A model generated the notes under the pieces. It did not search any database. It was not told the origin of the DNA and was given only the letters and a program-made list of their open reading frames with translations. 64,000 nucleotides of DNA, from NCBI RefSeq assembly GCF_004752005.1, contig NZ_CP038493.1, positions 1,052,302 to 1,116,301 on the forward strand, written 5' to 3'. The translations under genes and the position numbers were made by a program. Positions 35,873 to 45,833 of this stretch are shown here, one piece after another (the first letter of the stretch is position 1; each line of letters starts with the position of its first letter). This DNA is from Thalassotalea sp. HSM 43. Lineage in GTDB: Bacteria; Pseudomonadota; Gammaproteobacteria; Enterobacterales; Alteromonadaceae.

Positions 35873-38788
35873 ATGAAACTCAACAAGATAACGTCGGCAT
35901 TAAAGAGCAATTTATTTAAGACAAATAATGCCGCTTTAGCCGCAGCCCTTACCACTCTATTGTCCGCACAATCTTTTGCTGCGGAACAAGAACAAACTGC
36001 CGCCAGCGAAGATATGGAAGTCATCGAAGTAACAGGCATGCTTGGCAGTATGAAAGAAGCCGCTCGCTTAAAACAAACCGACGGTCGAATTGTTGACGCC
36101 GTTGTCGCAGAAGATATCGGTAAATTGCCAGACAATAACATTGCCGAAGCACTACAACGTATTACCGGTGTGTCAATTACTACAGATTTTGGTGTTGGTG
36201 ATGGCGTATCTATCCGTGGTTTACCGCAAAACCGTGTTGAGTTAAACGGTCGCTCTACAATTGGTGACTCTCGTGACGGTATCAGCCTGCAAGATTTTCC
36301 ATCAAGCTTCCTTAAAACGGTCGAAGTTGTTAAAACGCCTACTGCCGATATGATTGAAGGCGCGTTAGGTGGCACAGTAAGTATGCGCACAGTGCGTCCT
36401 CTAGAATTGGATGCCATGACCAGCTACATCTCTATTGACGGTGAATACGCCGATAAAACCGAAAACTGGGCACCCATCTTCAATGGCTCAATTGGTAATA
36501 ATTGGGACCTAGGTGATTCAGGTAGTTTTGGTGTGATTGCTATGCTTGCTTATCAAGATCGCGAAATCCGTCAAGACCAATTTATGAGTCGCGTATTGCC
36601 ACAAGATATCGATATTAACGGTATGGAAGCAAACACCAAAAGCGGTAACTTTATCGTTCGTGATCAGCATACTGTAGAGCAGTACGTAGAGAAACGTGAA
36701 CGCACCGCAGCGAACCTATCATTTCAATGGGCACCAGAATCAGCAGATGGTATGGTTTACCTTGATTTAAGCGGTACTAAGCGCGAAGGTGAACAAGCAG
36801 GTAATTCAATCTTAGGTGTTGTTGGTGCATTAGAAACCAATGAAGGCACCACCCAAGATAGCAATGGCCAAATTGATAATTACACCTTGGTTAACGATTT
36901 CGCTATTCCAAAAACCTACAGTGACTTCCGTGAAACGGATTCATTTTCTCACGCCTTAGGCGCGGAATGGAATCTGTCTGACTCAGTTAAAATTTCAGGT
37001 GAAGTGTCTTACGCGTCATCAGAAAGTACCCGTCCAGATACTGAATTTACCTTGCGCCCAATTGAAAAAGGTCCATGGTTGATTGATGAATCACAAGTGA
37101 CTCACGTTTACGATGGTGAATTTTCACAATCAGGTGACAAACTACCTAGCATCATTCATTCAGATCCTAACGCCTATACTGCGGCAGAAAACTTAGCACT
37201 TCGTACGTTTAAAAGTGAACTAAAAGAAACCGATAATGAAGAAACAGCTGTACGCTTTGATATCGAAATTGATGAGCCGTTTAGTATTGATTGGTTAAGC
37301 AAAGTTAAAGCCGGTGTTCGTGCTACCAAACGCGATTACGAATACAAAGAGTACAAAGAAGAAATCAAAGATATCTATAAGAATGCCTTCAATGACGACG
37401 GTTCAAGTGCAGCACTTTGGATTGATGATTATAACGCAGCCTTTGGCGGTAGCTTTACAACGTTGAGCCATGATCATTCATTTGATCAATTAGGCAAGAC
37501 AGGTCAAAACGACTTACTTACCTTTGCTACATACAACGGTTTGTCAAACCCAGGTCGCACCTACAGTGAGATACAACAATTGCTTGCGGGTACGAACATG
37601 GCAACAACCGGCAGCTTGCGTGATAACCAAGACTTCAATGAAGGTGCTTATCGTGACATCACCGAAGATACCGCAGCAGTTTACTTGTCAGCGTATTTAG
37701 ATTTTGGTGATTTGACAGCCATCGTTGGTGGCCGTTATGTAACGACCGATCTTGAATCAGCTGTTATGCGTGACGGTGAAAAGGTTACTGGTGAGAACGA
37801 TTATGATGACTTCCTACCAAGCTTAAACGTTACTTACAGCATTTCAGACCAAACGCAAGTTCGCTTTGCTGCAGCAAAAGTTATGCGTCGTGCTGACTTT
37901 AACGAGCTAAGCCCAGCATTTGATGTAAACAACGATACCACCAAGGCTACTCAAGGTGCGATCGACCTAGACCCATACCGTGCTACTCAATATGACATGT
38001 CAATTGAGCACTACTACGGTCAAGGTAACATGATCTCGTTTGCTGTATTTTACAAAGACGTAGAATCATTCTTAAGCACATCATCAACGTGTGTTGCAGA
38101 CCCATCTACTTCAGGTCAAAACGTGACCGAGTGGTACAGTGTTTGTCAACTAGAGAACGCTGGCGAAGATAACTCACAACTTGTGTATTCAAGCACCACT
38201 GAATTCTCTGATGCGGAAGGCTTCGCCCATGTTGAAGGATTGCGTGATGCAGGCCTAACGGGTATCGATACGCAAAAAGATACCAATGGTGAAGAAGGTG
38301 AAGTAAAAGGTTTCGAGATTGGTTACCAACAAATCTTTGATTTCTTACCAGGTGCATGGTCAGGTTTAGGTATTAACTTAAACTACACCTATGCCGACAG
38401 TGAGCAACCAAATGGTAACCCACTACTGGATATTTCAGAGAACACCTATAACGTACAAGCATTTTGGGAATACGAAAGCTTCGCAATGCGCTTAGCTTAT
38501 AACTATCGTGATAAGTACCTTGATACAGAGAATGAGAAGCGTGTAATCGGTATCAACTCTGCAGGTTCTATTGGCGAAGAAGATTCGGTTTACGGTAATA
38601 ACTACCGTGATGACAGAGGTCAGTTAGACTTCTCTGCAAGCTGGGATATTAACGAGAACTTCACCGTTGTCGCTAATGGTACTAACTTGACTGGCGAACC
38701 TTCAATATTCCTATCTGAGCTAGGTAGCCCTTGGTTGTACACAGAAGCGGATCGTCGCTACTCAATTGGTGTACGCGCTAAGTTCTAA
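35873..38788 (+). CDS. TonB-dependent receptor (second alginate-locus receptor)
   Basis: About 971 residues from ATG 35873, which lies six bases after GGGGAG; the ATG at 35867 directly abuts that site and is less likely. The signal ends near AQSFA. A TonB-box-like MEVIEVTG follows, then the plug with DAVVAEDIGKLPDNNIAEALQRITGV (about residues 74-99) and VSIRGLPQNRVELNGR. A beta barrel ends in YSIGVRAKF. The plug type is that of Alteromonadales carbohydrate receptors. It differs clearly from the receptor at 27784-30885, so the two may take different oligomers. It has its own upstream region and terminator. Confidence 0.94.
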   Translation: MKLNKITSALKSNLFKTNNAALAAALTTLLSAQSFAAEQEQTAASEDMEVIEVTGMLGSMKEAARLKQTDGRIVDAVVAEDIGKLPDNNIAEALQRITGVSITTDFGVGDGVSIRGLPQNRVELNGRSTIGDSRDGISLQDFPSSFLKTVEVVKTPTADMIEGALGGTVSMRTVRPLELDAMTSYISIDGEYADKTENWAPIFNGSIGNNWDLGDSGSFGVIAMLAYQDREIRQDQFMSRVLPQDIDINGMEANTKSGNFIVRDQHTVEQYVEKRERTAANLSFQWAPESADGMVYLDLSGTKREGEQAGNSILGVVGALETNEGTTQDSNGQIDNYTLVNDFAIPKTYSDFRETDSFSHALGAEWNLSDSVKISGEVSYASSESTRPDTEFTLRPIEKGPWLIDESQVTHVYDGEFSQSGDKLPSIIHSDPNAYTAAENLALRTFKSELKETDNEETAVRFDIEIDEPFSIDWLSKVKAGVRATKRDYEYKEYKEEIKDIYKNAFNDDGSSAALWIDDYNAAFGGSFTTLSHDHSFDQLGKTGQNDLLTFATYNGLSNPGRTYSEIQQLLAGTNMATTGSLRDNQDFNEGAYRDITEDTAAVYLSAYLDFGDLTAIVGGRYVTTDLESAVMRDGEKVTGENDYDDFLPSLNVTYSISDQTQVRFAAAKVMRRADFNELSPAFDVNNDTTKATQGAIDLDPYRATQYDMSIEHYYGQGNMISFAVFYKDVESFLSTSSTCVADPSTSGQNVTEWYSVCQLENAGEDNSQLVYSSTTEFSDAEGFAHVEGLRDAGLTGIDTQKDTNGEEGEVKGFEIGYQQIFDFLPGAWSGLGINLNYTYADSEQPNGNPLLDISENTYNVQAFWEYESFAMRLAYNYRDKYLDTENEKRVIGINSAGSIGEEDSVYGNNYRDDRGQLDFSASWDINENFTVVANGTNLTGEPSIFLSELGSPWLYTEADRRYSIGVRAKF

Positions 38789-38838
38789 AGTGAAACTTAC
38801 CTTGTAGCAATATCGCAAGGTAAACCTTCTCTCCCTGA

Positions 38839-38877
38839 AATAGGCCTCTCGACATGATTCGGGAAGCCTATTTTTTT
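38839..38877 (+). terminator. Intrinsic terminator of the second TonB receptor
   Basis: Arms AATAGGC and GCCTATT flank a 20-base loop and are followed by a T run (38871-38877), about 50 bp after the stop codon. Confidence 0.82.
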
Positions 38878-38899
38878 GCGCTAAATACAATCGATAACA

Positions 38900-38955
38900 A
38901 GCCGCTTATTAAATTTCAGACACAAAAAAACCAGCTCTAAGCTGGTTTATTGTTT
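38900..38955. repeat. 56-bp direct repeat, left copy (contains a minus-strand terminator)
   Basis: This 56-bp segment matches 40071-40126 with a single mismatch. Inside it, AACCAGCT (38929-38936) pairs with AGCTGGTT (38940-38947), and on the minus strand a U-tract follows. It therefore serves as terminator of the secreted-protein gene at 38982-39836. Confidence 0.88.
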
Positions 38956-38981
38956 ACGAGTGCCAAATCTGCAATGGCAAT

Positions 38982-39836
38982 TTATTTTGCTTTGGTCACT
39001 ATTGTACATGTCAGGCCACCACTACTGTTACCGACACAGTTTGTCTCAATCGGCTCCTCAGCAGTACCATCAAAAACCACTGCAACACCATTTCGACTAG
39101 CTGCTGCCATAAACCTATCTACACCTGCTTGCCCTTGTTCTGTCCATTGGTATGATTGAGATGTTCTAAACTGCTCTTGATTTAACGGTATTTCATTTCC
39201 ATCCGCATCAACAGCTTTTATTAAAGTCAGTGGCAGTGAATCACCGACACTTACTAACGCTTGAAAGTAAGCAGACGAACCATCATCAAACTCTACTTTA
39301 AAAATAATAGGGAAAGGCTGCATTGTTCCAGAGATTTGAGCCGCAGAAGCCAATAAATCGCCCGTCTTTTCGATATACGTTCGAGTATTTACCAAATAGT
39401 CCGACACCTTATTTCTTGCACTAGATGAGCCAGATAAATCATAAGCACTATCGACACCGACGTCTTCACTAGGTATATCCGTTTTATATTGTAAAGAATT
39501 AATCAACTCTTGATGAATAACCAGCATATCATTAAAGGCCGCAAACTCTTCAGATGACGGATGCTGACTCACTACATTTCTAATATCAGCTACTCCAGGT
39601 TCAAATGATTTAATCGTCACTACCTGATATTTTCTCAATTCTTCTCGTTCCAAATTGACAATAAATACATAGACGTTTGCATGCCCCTCTTCATCGGCCA
39701 CATATTTAGCGATACTTTCGTACTCACTAGAGTAAACACAGTTATTACACTGGGTTAATACACTGTTTATTGCATGGGCAGAAAGGCTTATGAAAGAGAA
39801 GCTTGTGAATAAGATTATTCTTTTTAAAATACTCAT
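38982..39836 (-). CDS. Secreted protein of unknown function
   Basis: 284 residues with a Sec signal ending near SLSAHA. The mature protein begins with a CNNC motif (about residues 29-32) and has two further cysteines near the C-terminus (CVGNSSGGLTC). The middle contains a helical region and a beta-rich stretch (FPIIFKVEFDDGSSAYFQALVSVGD). I do not recognise the family. It lies alone between 56-bp direct repeats and next to tRNA-Leu, a layout that suggests later gain. Periplasmic or secreted location follows from the signal only. Confidence 0.7.
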   Translation of the reverse strand: MSILKRIILFTSFSFISLSAHAINSVLTQCNNCVYSSEYESIAKYVADEEGHANVYVFIVNLEREELRKYQVVTIKSFEPGVADIRNVVSQHPSSEEFAAFNDMLVIHQELINSLQYKTDIPSEDVGVDSAYDLSGSSSARNKVSDYLVNTRTYIEKTGDLLASAAQISGTMQPFPIIFKVEFDDGSSAYFQALVSVGDSLPLTLIKAVDADGNEIPLNQEQFRTSQSYQWTEQGQAGVDRFMAAASRNGVAVVFDGTAEEPIETNCVGNSSGGLTCTIVTKAK

Positions 39837-40154
39837 GTTAGCTCGTTACTTGATTGGATGTTCCATTCCATACTTGAATTACTCAAGCATATCATTCAAC
39901 GCAAAGCATTGACGTCTTACAATTAATCCTTGTAGAGACCAAGAAGTCGGTAAAATACTCAATATAGTATTAATCGACTTTTCCAAGTATAACCAGTTAG
40001 ACATAAAAACAGCAGTTAATAAAAGTGCCGCAGTTCTGCACCACGTAACGCAAAATATAACCTATAAAAAAGCCGCTTATTAAATTTCAGGCACAAAAAA
40101 ACCAGCTCTAAGCTGGTTTATTGTTTTCTTGTCTGTGGTAATGACAAGAATAAA
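39837..40154. other. Gap between secreted orphan and tRNA-Leu
   Basis: No gene is visible. The right half holds the second 56-bp repeat copy with the tRNA terminator; the left half (39837-40070) would carry the orphan gene promoter, but I see no convincing element. Confidence 0.6.
40071..40126. repeat. 56-bp direct repeat, right copy (terminator of tRNA-Leu)
   Basis: Matches 38900-38955 except one base. The stem AACCAGCT (40100-40107) with AGCTGGTT (40111-40118) and the minus-strand U-tract (40094-40100) form the terminator of the tRNA-Leu gene 37 bp upstream on that strand. Confidence 0.88.
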
Positions 40155-40241
40155 TGGTACCGGAAGCCGGACTTGAACCGGCACGCCCGCAAAGGCAACG
40201 GATTTTGAATCCGTCGTGTCTACCAATTCCACCACTCCGGC
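40155..40241 (-). tRNA. tRNA-Leu (anticodon CAA)
   Basis: On the minus strand an 87-nt cloverleaf with a long variable arm begins GCCGGAGTGGTGGAATTGGT. The acceptor stem pairs with CTTCCGG-type bases at the 3' end, the anticodon loop is TTCAAAA (anticodon CAA), the T-loop is GGTTCAAGTCC, and CCA is encoded. Long variable arm and D-arm text are those of bacterial tRNA-Leu. A terminator follows at 40094-40118. Confidence 0.97.
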
Positions 40242-40468
40242 AACACGTGCTCAACGTTAAGTTGATGCAAGGCATTATAGGGAAGATTTTTTTTGGTGCA
40301 AGTATTTTTATGACTAATTCCACTTATATGTATATTTTTCAACCATTTCACTCTACACCTAGCCTGCGCGGTACATTGTTAATGTAACTTTTACATTTCA
40401 ATAACACCTTTTTTAACAAAATAGGCGTAAGCTTTAGGCAATTCATTAAATTGCTTAGGAGGCACCAC

Positions 40469-41614
40469 ATGGCTGCATTTTTCATTCCCTCAATAAATTT
40501 AATGGGCGCTGGTTGTTTAGCGGACGCAATCGCTAATATCGAGGCTCAAGAGTTTAAAAAAGGTATTATTGTTACCGATAAAGTTCTTGTCGATATTGGC
40601 ATGGTTGATAAAGTTCAACAGCTACTCACTGACAAGGGCGTTGATACAGTTGTATTCGACGGTACCCAGCCTAACCCAACCGTTAGTAACGTAAATGACG
40701 GCTTGGCTCTTCTTCAAAAAAATAACTGTGATTTTGTAATCAGTTTAGGTGGTGGTTCACCACATGACTGTGCCAAAGGTATCGCTTTGCTTGCCACCAA
40801 CGGTGGTCAAATCAAAGATTATGAAGGCGTCAACTTGTCGAAAAAACCGCAATTACCACTAATTGCTATTAATACCACAGCGGGTACTGCCTCAGAGATG
40901 ACGCTATTTTGTATCATCACTGATGAAGATCGCCACATTAAAATGGCCATCGTCGACAAAAATACCACACCGCTTATTTCTGTAAATGATCCTGAGCTGA
41001 TGCTTGAAAAACCAGCGTCACTGACAGCGGCAACCGGTATGGATGCATTAACCCATGCGGTAGAAGCTTATGTATCAACTGCGGCAACACCATTAACAGA
41101 CGCAGTCGCTTTAAAAGCGATTGAGCTTATCCAAGGTAACCTGCGCACCGCGGTAAGCAATGGTGATGACATTAACGCTCGTGAGCAAATGGCTTATGCG
41201 CAATTTATGGCGGGTATGGCGTTTAACAATGCATCGCTTGGTTATGTACACGCAATGGCGCACCAATTAGGTGGTTTTTATGACCTACCGCACGGTGTTT
41301 GTAACGCTATCTTATTACCTCATGTGCAAAACTTTAACGCTAAAGTATGCCCAGAGCGCTTAACCGATGTAGCAAAAGCTATGGGTGTTGATACCTCTGC
41401 GATGAGCCCAGAGCAAGGCGCACAAGCTGCACTAGATGCTATTAGAAGCTTATCGAAAGATGTGAATATCCCGTCAGGTTTGACAGAGTTGGATGTAAAA
41501 GAAAGCGACTTTGATGTGCTTGCAACAAACGCCTTGAACGATGCGTGTGGTTTAACCAACCCAATTCAAGCGACGCACGATGAAATCAAAGCGATATACG
41601 CTGCCGCAATGTAG
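40469..41614 (+). CDS. Iron-containing alcohol dehydrogenase
   Basis: 381 residues from ATG 40469, which has an excellent AGGAGG site. Family III alcohol dehydrogenase motifs: [12 protein letters not shown] for nucleotide binding (about residues 95-106), the iron-binding region with ALTHAVEAY (about 193-201), and [20 protein letters not shown] (about 261-280) supplying His ligands. It oxidises or reduces short alcohols/aldehydes with NAD(H), close to YiaY/AdhB types. It is monocistronic, with a terminator at 41671-41700. Confidence 0.93.
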   Translation: MAAFFIPSINLMGAGCLADAIANIEAQEFKKGIIVTDKVLVDIGMVDKVQQLLTDKGVDTVVFDGTQPNPTVSNVNDGLALLQKNNCDFVISLGGGSPHDCAKGIALLATNGGQIKDYEGVNLSKKPQLPLIAINTTAGTASEMTLFCIITDEDRHIKMAIVDKNTTPLISVNDPELMLEKPASLTAATGMDALTHAVEAYVSTAATPLTDAVALKAIELIQGNLRTAVSNGDDINAREQMAYAQFMAGMAFNNASLGYVHAMAHQLGGFYDLPHGVCNAILLPHVQNFNAKVCPERLTDVAKAMGVDTSAMSPEQGAQAALDAIRSLSKDVNIPSGLTELDVKESDFDVLATNALNDACGLTNPIQATHDEIKAIYAAAM

Positions 41615-41670
41615 CATCCAAGATTAATGCTGATGGTATTTTAAATTGGCATAAATCTAAGCTAGATTAT

Positions 41671-41700
41671 AAAAGCCCTGGTCATCGACTAGGGCTTTTT
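41671..41700 (+). terminator. Intrinsic terminator of the alcohol dehydrogenase gene
   Basis: Arms AAAGCCCT and AGGGCTTT with an 11-base loop, followed by T residues. The A-run on the other side makes it usable by the convergent nitroreductase gene. Confidence 0.88.
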
Positions 41701-41705
41701 GTTGT

Positions 41706-42401
41706 TTAATACCAACTCACCAACTGCGCCATTGTGCGTCTTGTTTTGCCCCGTGGTGGGTCTTGCACTCGATAACCAAAGGCAGCCATAACCGCCGGTT
41801 TGTATAGCGCTGGATCAATGGCAAAGTGCTCTTCTAACACGGCGATAGTTTTATCCTGTTCAAAACCTTCTATCGGACACGAATCAATGCCCATTAGCGC
41901 CGCGGTAGTCATCATATTGGCTAGAGCGATATAGGCTTGCTTACCGCACCAGTCGGTAATTTGTCGGTCGGTGGTTACCTTAAAATCATGCTCCTGAAAC
42001 TTTTGATAGGCCTGATTAAAAAAAGCGATCACATCGTCAGGTAATTGCTTTACGTCTTTGAGGAATGTTTGCAGGTAGTCAGAATTGTGCTGCATGTTAA
42101 CTTGGGTATGAGCCAGGAAAATCACAAAATGGCTCGCGGTGCCAAGCTGCCCAGAGGTATCATTAAAAGCACCATTAGCGCCCCAAGTAAAGTCTCTAAA
42201 TAACTCGCGCTTTTGTGGCGACTGCACCACCAATAATTGATAAGGTTCAAAACCAAATGATGAGGGTGATAAGCGAGCGGCTTCTAAAATGGTGGTAAAT
42301 TGCGCTTCAGCTATGACTTTACTGTCATCAAACACCTTGGTTGCATGTCGCATATTAGAGGCGTCTAAAATTTGCTGTTGCAACGATTCAATATTTGTCA
42401 T
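41706..42401 (-). CDS. Nitroreductase family protein (NfsB-like)
   Basis: About 231 residues from ATG 42401, which has GGGAG seven bases upstream; the frame extends to 42479 without support. FMN-binding features are MRHATKVFDD near the N-terminus, LSPSSFGFEPYQLLVV (about residues 45-60), and GIDSCPIEGFEQ plus the C-terminal VMAAFGYR. Such enzymes reduce nitro compounds, quinones or flavins with NAD(P)H. It stands alone, convergent with the alcohol dehydrogenase gene. Confidence 0.9.
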   Translation of the reverse strand: MTNIESLQQQILDASNMRHATKVFDDSKVIAEAQFTTILEAARLSPSSFGFEPYQLLVVQSPQKRELFRDFTWGANGAFNDTSGQLGTASHFVIFLAHTQVNMQHNSDYLQTFLKDVKQLPDDVIAFFNQAYQKFQEHDFKVTTDRQITDWCGKQAYIALANMMTTAALMGIDSCPIEGFEQDKTIAVLEEHFAIDPALYKPAVMAAFGYRVQDPPRGKTRRTMAQLVSWY

Positions 42402-42661
42402 TAAAAACTCCCAATACATCGATAAAAAATCAATAAACGGATCAGGCAGCTGCCAAATCAGCGTGGCTTGCACAAGCACTTGAGAAAAAGTATAGATGAG
42501 TCACGCAAATGCGCTGCCAACAGCGTGATATTAGGCAGTGGTGAATAAAATTTTACAGTTTTATCGCAACAAATTTACCAATTATCGTGGTTATGTTTAC
42601 ATCCGCGTATGAATGGGTTAAAAAACCGCCTGACATAATAAAAACAGTTGGACATACATAT

Positions 42662-44839
42662 ATGCTATACAAAAATTTGATCAAGGCACTGTCCTTGTCA
42701 TCATTGGTATTTGCAGGCACTCTGCAAGCTGACGAAGGGATGTGGCAGCCGCATCAGTTACAACAAATAAGCGGAAAGCTAAAACAAGCGGGGTTAGAGT
42801 TAGACCCAACGCAAATGGAAAACCTAGACCAATTTCCAATGAACGCCATCATTAGCTTAGGTGGTTGTACTGCATCATTTTTATCTGAGCAAGGCTTAGT
42901 CGTAACCAATCATCATTGTGCTTACGGTTCTATTCAATATAACTCTTCAGAAGACAAAAACCTGTTAAAGCAAGGCTTTGTTGCTAAAACCAAAGCCGAA
43001 GAATTACAAGCAGCACCGGGCTCTCGCGTATACGTGACCGAGTCATTGACCAATGTTACCGAAAAAATTACCGGTTCCATTGCAAGCTCAGTACAAGGTG
43101 AAGCGTATTACAACGCCATCGAGAAAAATGAAAAAGCACTGGTTGCCGAATGTGAAACCTCACAAGATTATCGTTGTGAAGTGTACAGCTTTCACGGCGG
43201 CTTAGAGTACTTTCTAATGAAACAATTGGCGCTGCGTGATGTCCGTTTGGTGTACGCACCACCGTCAAGCATTGGCAAATTCGGTGGCGATACCGACAAC
43301 TGGATGTGGCCACGTCACACCGGTGACTGGGCATTCTACCGTGCTTACGTAAGCAAAGACGGTAAGCCGGCAGATTATTCAAAAGATAACGTTCCATTTA
43401 AGCCAAAAGCATTCTTAAACGTTAACGCCAATGGTGTTGAAGAAAACGATTATGTCATGGTACTTGGCTACCCTGGGCGCACCAATCGCTATCGCATCGC
43501 CGATGAAGTAGAAAATGTGTTTACTTGGGTTTACCCAACATCAAAACGCTACCGCGAAGAATACATTGACGTTATCAAAACCACAGCACCTGCTGGCAGC
43601 GAAGCGCGTATCAAATACGAAAGCACCTTGGCTGGTTTAGCCAACTACGCGAAAAACTATGGCTCTATGGTTGAAAGCTTTAATAAAGGTGACATGCTAA
43701 CCCGTAAGCAACAAGAGTTGACTGAACTACAAGACTGGATCAATGCTTCTGCGGATCGTCAACAGCAATATGGTAAAGCACTTAAAGAGCTGAACCAGTT
43801 AGTGGCTGAGACCGAGAAAAACCAACAGCGCGATTTGATCATGAGCTATATTGGTCGCACCAATTTAATGAGTGTCTCAAAACGTCTATATCGTTTGGCC
43901 AATGAAAAAACCAAAGCTGACAGCGAACGCAAACAAGGTTACCAACAACGTGACATGAAGCGTTTTACCCAAGGCATGAAACGCGTTAACCGTCGTTACG
44001 ATGCCGAGGTCGACAAAGCGGTATTGACGCACTTTATCGCCGAGTATGCGCAGTTCCCAGCGTCTGAACGCAACCCAACGTTCGATGCATTTTTCGCCCT
44101 GACTGACGGCTTTAATGCTGACAAATTAGCGGCGAAGTTAGATGAGATGCACAGTAACACTAAACTTGATGACGAAGCGACACGTTTAGCTTGGATGGAA
44201 AAGTCGGTAGATGACTTCAAGGCCAGTGACGACCCATACATTCAGTATGCGGTTTCGCAATATGACAACGACCGTAAACTAGAGCAACAAGCGGAAGCTT
44301 TGTATGGTCAATTAGCACAAGCGCGCCCTGCATTTATGGCGGCGATGATTGCCTTTAAAAAGAGCAAAGGTGAGCCAGTTTACGCTGATGCCAATAGCTC
44401 ACTACGTATCACCTACGGTAATGTCAAAGGCTACTCACCACAAGACGGCTTAACAGCGACGCCATTTACCACATTAGAAGGTATGCTAGCCAAGTATGTT
44501 GCCGGTGACAGTGAATTTGATCTATTCGAAAATATCCGCACTGCGATTGCCAACAAAGACTACGGTAAATACTACCGTGAAAAAGTGAAATCAGTGCCGG
44601 TTAACTATTTATCAACCCTAGATATCACCGGTGGTAACTCAGGTTCACCGACACTAAATGGTAAAGGTGAATTTGTTGGTCTGGTATTTGACGGCGTGTA
44701 TGAATCAATCATTGGTGATTGGGATTATGACACCAAGTTAAATCGTGCCATCCATACCAGTGTGCCATTTATGCTGTGGACCATGGAACATATTGACGGT
44801 GCTGGTAACATCGTTGACGAAATGACCATTGTTGAATAA
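42662..44839 (+). CDS. S46 family dipeptidyl-peptidase (DPP7/DPP11-like)
   Basis: About 725 residues from ATG 42662, which gives a signal peptide ending near GTLQA; the frame continues upstream to a GTG at 42587 without a signal. The catalytic triad is visible: His in NHHCAYG (about residue 84), Asp in HTGDW (about 222) and Ser in GGNSGSP (about 660). Residue 678, 18 after the Ser, is Gly, as in DPP7-type enzymes that prefer hydrophobic P1; DPP11 has Arg there. It is a periplasmic exopeptidase releasing dipeptides for amino-acid nutrition. A terminator follows. Confidence 0.93.
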   Translation: MLYKNLIKALSLSSLVFAGTLQADEGMWQPHQLQQISGKLKQAGLELDPTQMENLDQFPMNAIISLGGCTASFLSEQGLVVTNHHCAYGSIQYNSSEDKNLLKQGFVAKTKAEELQAAPGSRVYVTESLTNVTEKITGSIASSVQGEAYYNAIEKNEKALVAECETSQDYRCEVYSFHGGLEYFLMKQLALRDVRLVYAPPSSIGKFGGDTDNWMWPRHTGDWAFYRAYVSKDGKPADYSKDNVPFKPKAFLNVNANGVEENDYVMVLGYPGRTNRYRIADEVENVFTWVYPTSKRYREEYIDVIKTTAPAGSEARIKYESTLAGLANYAKNYGSMVESFNKGDMLTRKQQELTELQDWINASADRQQQYGKALKELNQLVAETEKNQQRDLIMSYIGRTNLMSVSKRLYRLANEKTKADSERKQGYQQRDMKRFTQGMKRVNRRYDAEVDKAVLTHFIAEYAQFPASERNPTFDAFFALTDGFNADKLAAKLDEMHSNTKLDDEATRLAWMEKSVDDFKASDDPYIQYAVSQYDNDRKLEQQAEALYGQLAQARPAFMAAMIAFKKSKGEPVYADANSSLRITYGNVKGYSPQDGLTATPFTTLEGMLAKYVAGDSEFDLFENIRTAIANKDYGKYYREKVKSVPVNYLSTLDITGGNSGSPTLNGKGEFVGLVFDGVYESIIGDWDYDTKLNRAIHTSVPFMLWTMEHIDGAGNIVDEMTIVE

Positions 44840-44862
44840 TCATTTCGCCGGCAAATAATAAA

Positions 44863-44892
44863 AAAAGAGCAACCTTATGGTTGCTCTTTTTT
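44863..44892. terminator. Bidirectional intrinsic terminator
   Basis: Arms AAGAGCAACC and GGTTGCTCTT with flanking A and T runs, between the S46 peptidase and the convergent MaoC gene. Confidence 0.88.
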
Positions 44893-44949
44893 ATGGTGTT
44901 AGATAATTCTGTTAAACGTCAGTGAATGAATACTCAGCTCGCGATTGAG

Positions 44950-45645
44950 TTAGTAATACAGACGTAAAACCGTCTCTGCAATACAGCCTAAGCGCTTTGA
45001 ATTTTCCACTTCAATGCTCATTTCGTTGACCAATTCAATGCTGCGTTTCATCGGTTTTAATTCAATCAGACGCGTTCTAACCCGTACCCTTGAGCCGGCT
45101 TTCACAGGGTATGGATATCGCACCTGATTTAGACCAATATTAATCACCATTTTTGCGTCAGGATAAGGGTTGTTATCCTCATTTACTGTGTCGGTGAGTT
45201 TCGGCAATAGCGACAAGGTTAAAAAGCCGTGCGCTATGGTCGCCTTAAATGGTGATTCTTGTTCGGCGCGCTCCGGATCGGTATGGATCCACTGGTCATC
45301 ACCGGTCACTTCGGCAAACTGATTAATGCATTGCTGATCAACGGTATACCATTGACCTACATAGGTTTCTTGGCCAAGTTTTGCCAATAATTGATTATAG
45401 GCTTTCTCTGCTTTTGGCGTTTGTACAACCACCTCGCATTTTTCAGAGCAGGCGGTTTCATTGTCATGCTCATTATCAGCAAACTTCGAAAACCATGGGT
45501 TATTTAAGGTGTTGGTGAGATTGGTAATGCGACTGCTGATCAATTCACTGATGTTTTTAAACTTCGGCTCTAATCGTGCTTTAAATTGGTCATTACGTTG
45601 TTGCAATTGTTCCTTTTGCTCACGAATAAATTCGACGACATTCAT
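44950..45645 (-). CDS. MaoC-like dehydratase with N-terminal extension
   Basis: 231 residues. The C-terminal hotdog domain holds the hydratase motif with Asp/His in FAEVTGDDQWIHTDPERA (about residues 109-126) and the AHGFLTLSLLPKL helix (about 138-150). MaoC proteins are (R)-specific enoyl-CoA hydratases in fatty acid or PHA metabolism. The first 80 residues are charged and helical, outside the MaoC core, and may mediate assembly. An AAGGAA site supports the ATG. It is monocistronic. Confidence 0.87.
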   Translation of the reverse strand: MNVVEFIREQKEQLQQRNDQFKARLEPKFKNISELISSRITNLTNTLNNPWFSKFADNEHDNETACSEKCEVVVQTPKAEKAYNQLLAKLGQETYVGQWYTVDQQCINQFAEVTGDDQWIHTDPERAEQESPFKATIAHGFLTLSLLPKLTDTVNEDNNPYPDAKMVINIGLNQVRYPYPVKAGSRVRVRTRLIELKPMKRSIELVNEMSIEVENSKRLGCIAETVLRLYY

Positions 45646-45776
45646 GTTAATTCCTTCTTGGCGATAGCAAGTTCAAATAGATCGTGTTCACTCAATTTCC
45701 TGCATTGTACCCCCAGTGTCTGTTCAAACAAAGCACAGCTGTACGCTGAAATGATGCCGCTAAGGTATTACAGACA

Positions 45777-45802
45777 CAAAAAAGGCGCTATACCGCGCCT
45801 TT
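45777..45802 (-). terminator. Intrinsic terminator of hldE
   Basis: Arms AAAGGCGC and GCGCCTTT with a six-base loop; on the minus strand U residues follow. It lies about 30 bp after the hldE stop. Confidence 0.85.
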
Positions 45803-45833
45803 CAATCACTGGTCTGACAGCTTAGATATTTCG

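Noticed and set aside
35857..36417. 186-codon minus-strand frame opposite the second TonB receptor
   Set aside because: It lies fully antisense to a clear receptor plug domain, with no ribosome site and low-complexity composition.
38982..40126. Insertion sequence or integron cassette
   Set aside because: There is no transposase or integrase and no terminal inverted repeats; only direct 56-bp repeats flank a single orphan gene.
40154..40387. Plus-strand frame beginning MVPEAGLEPARPQRQRILNP
   Set aside because: It is the well-known false protein read from the antisense strand of a tRNA; here it covers tRNA-Leu(CAA).
42587..42661. N-terminal extension of the S46 peptidase from a GTG codon
   Set aside because: It would bury the signal peptide behind 25 polar residues, and no ribosome site precedes it.
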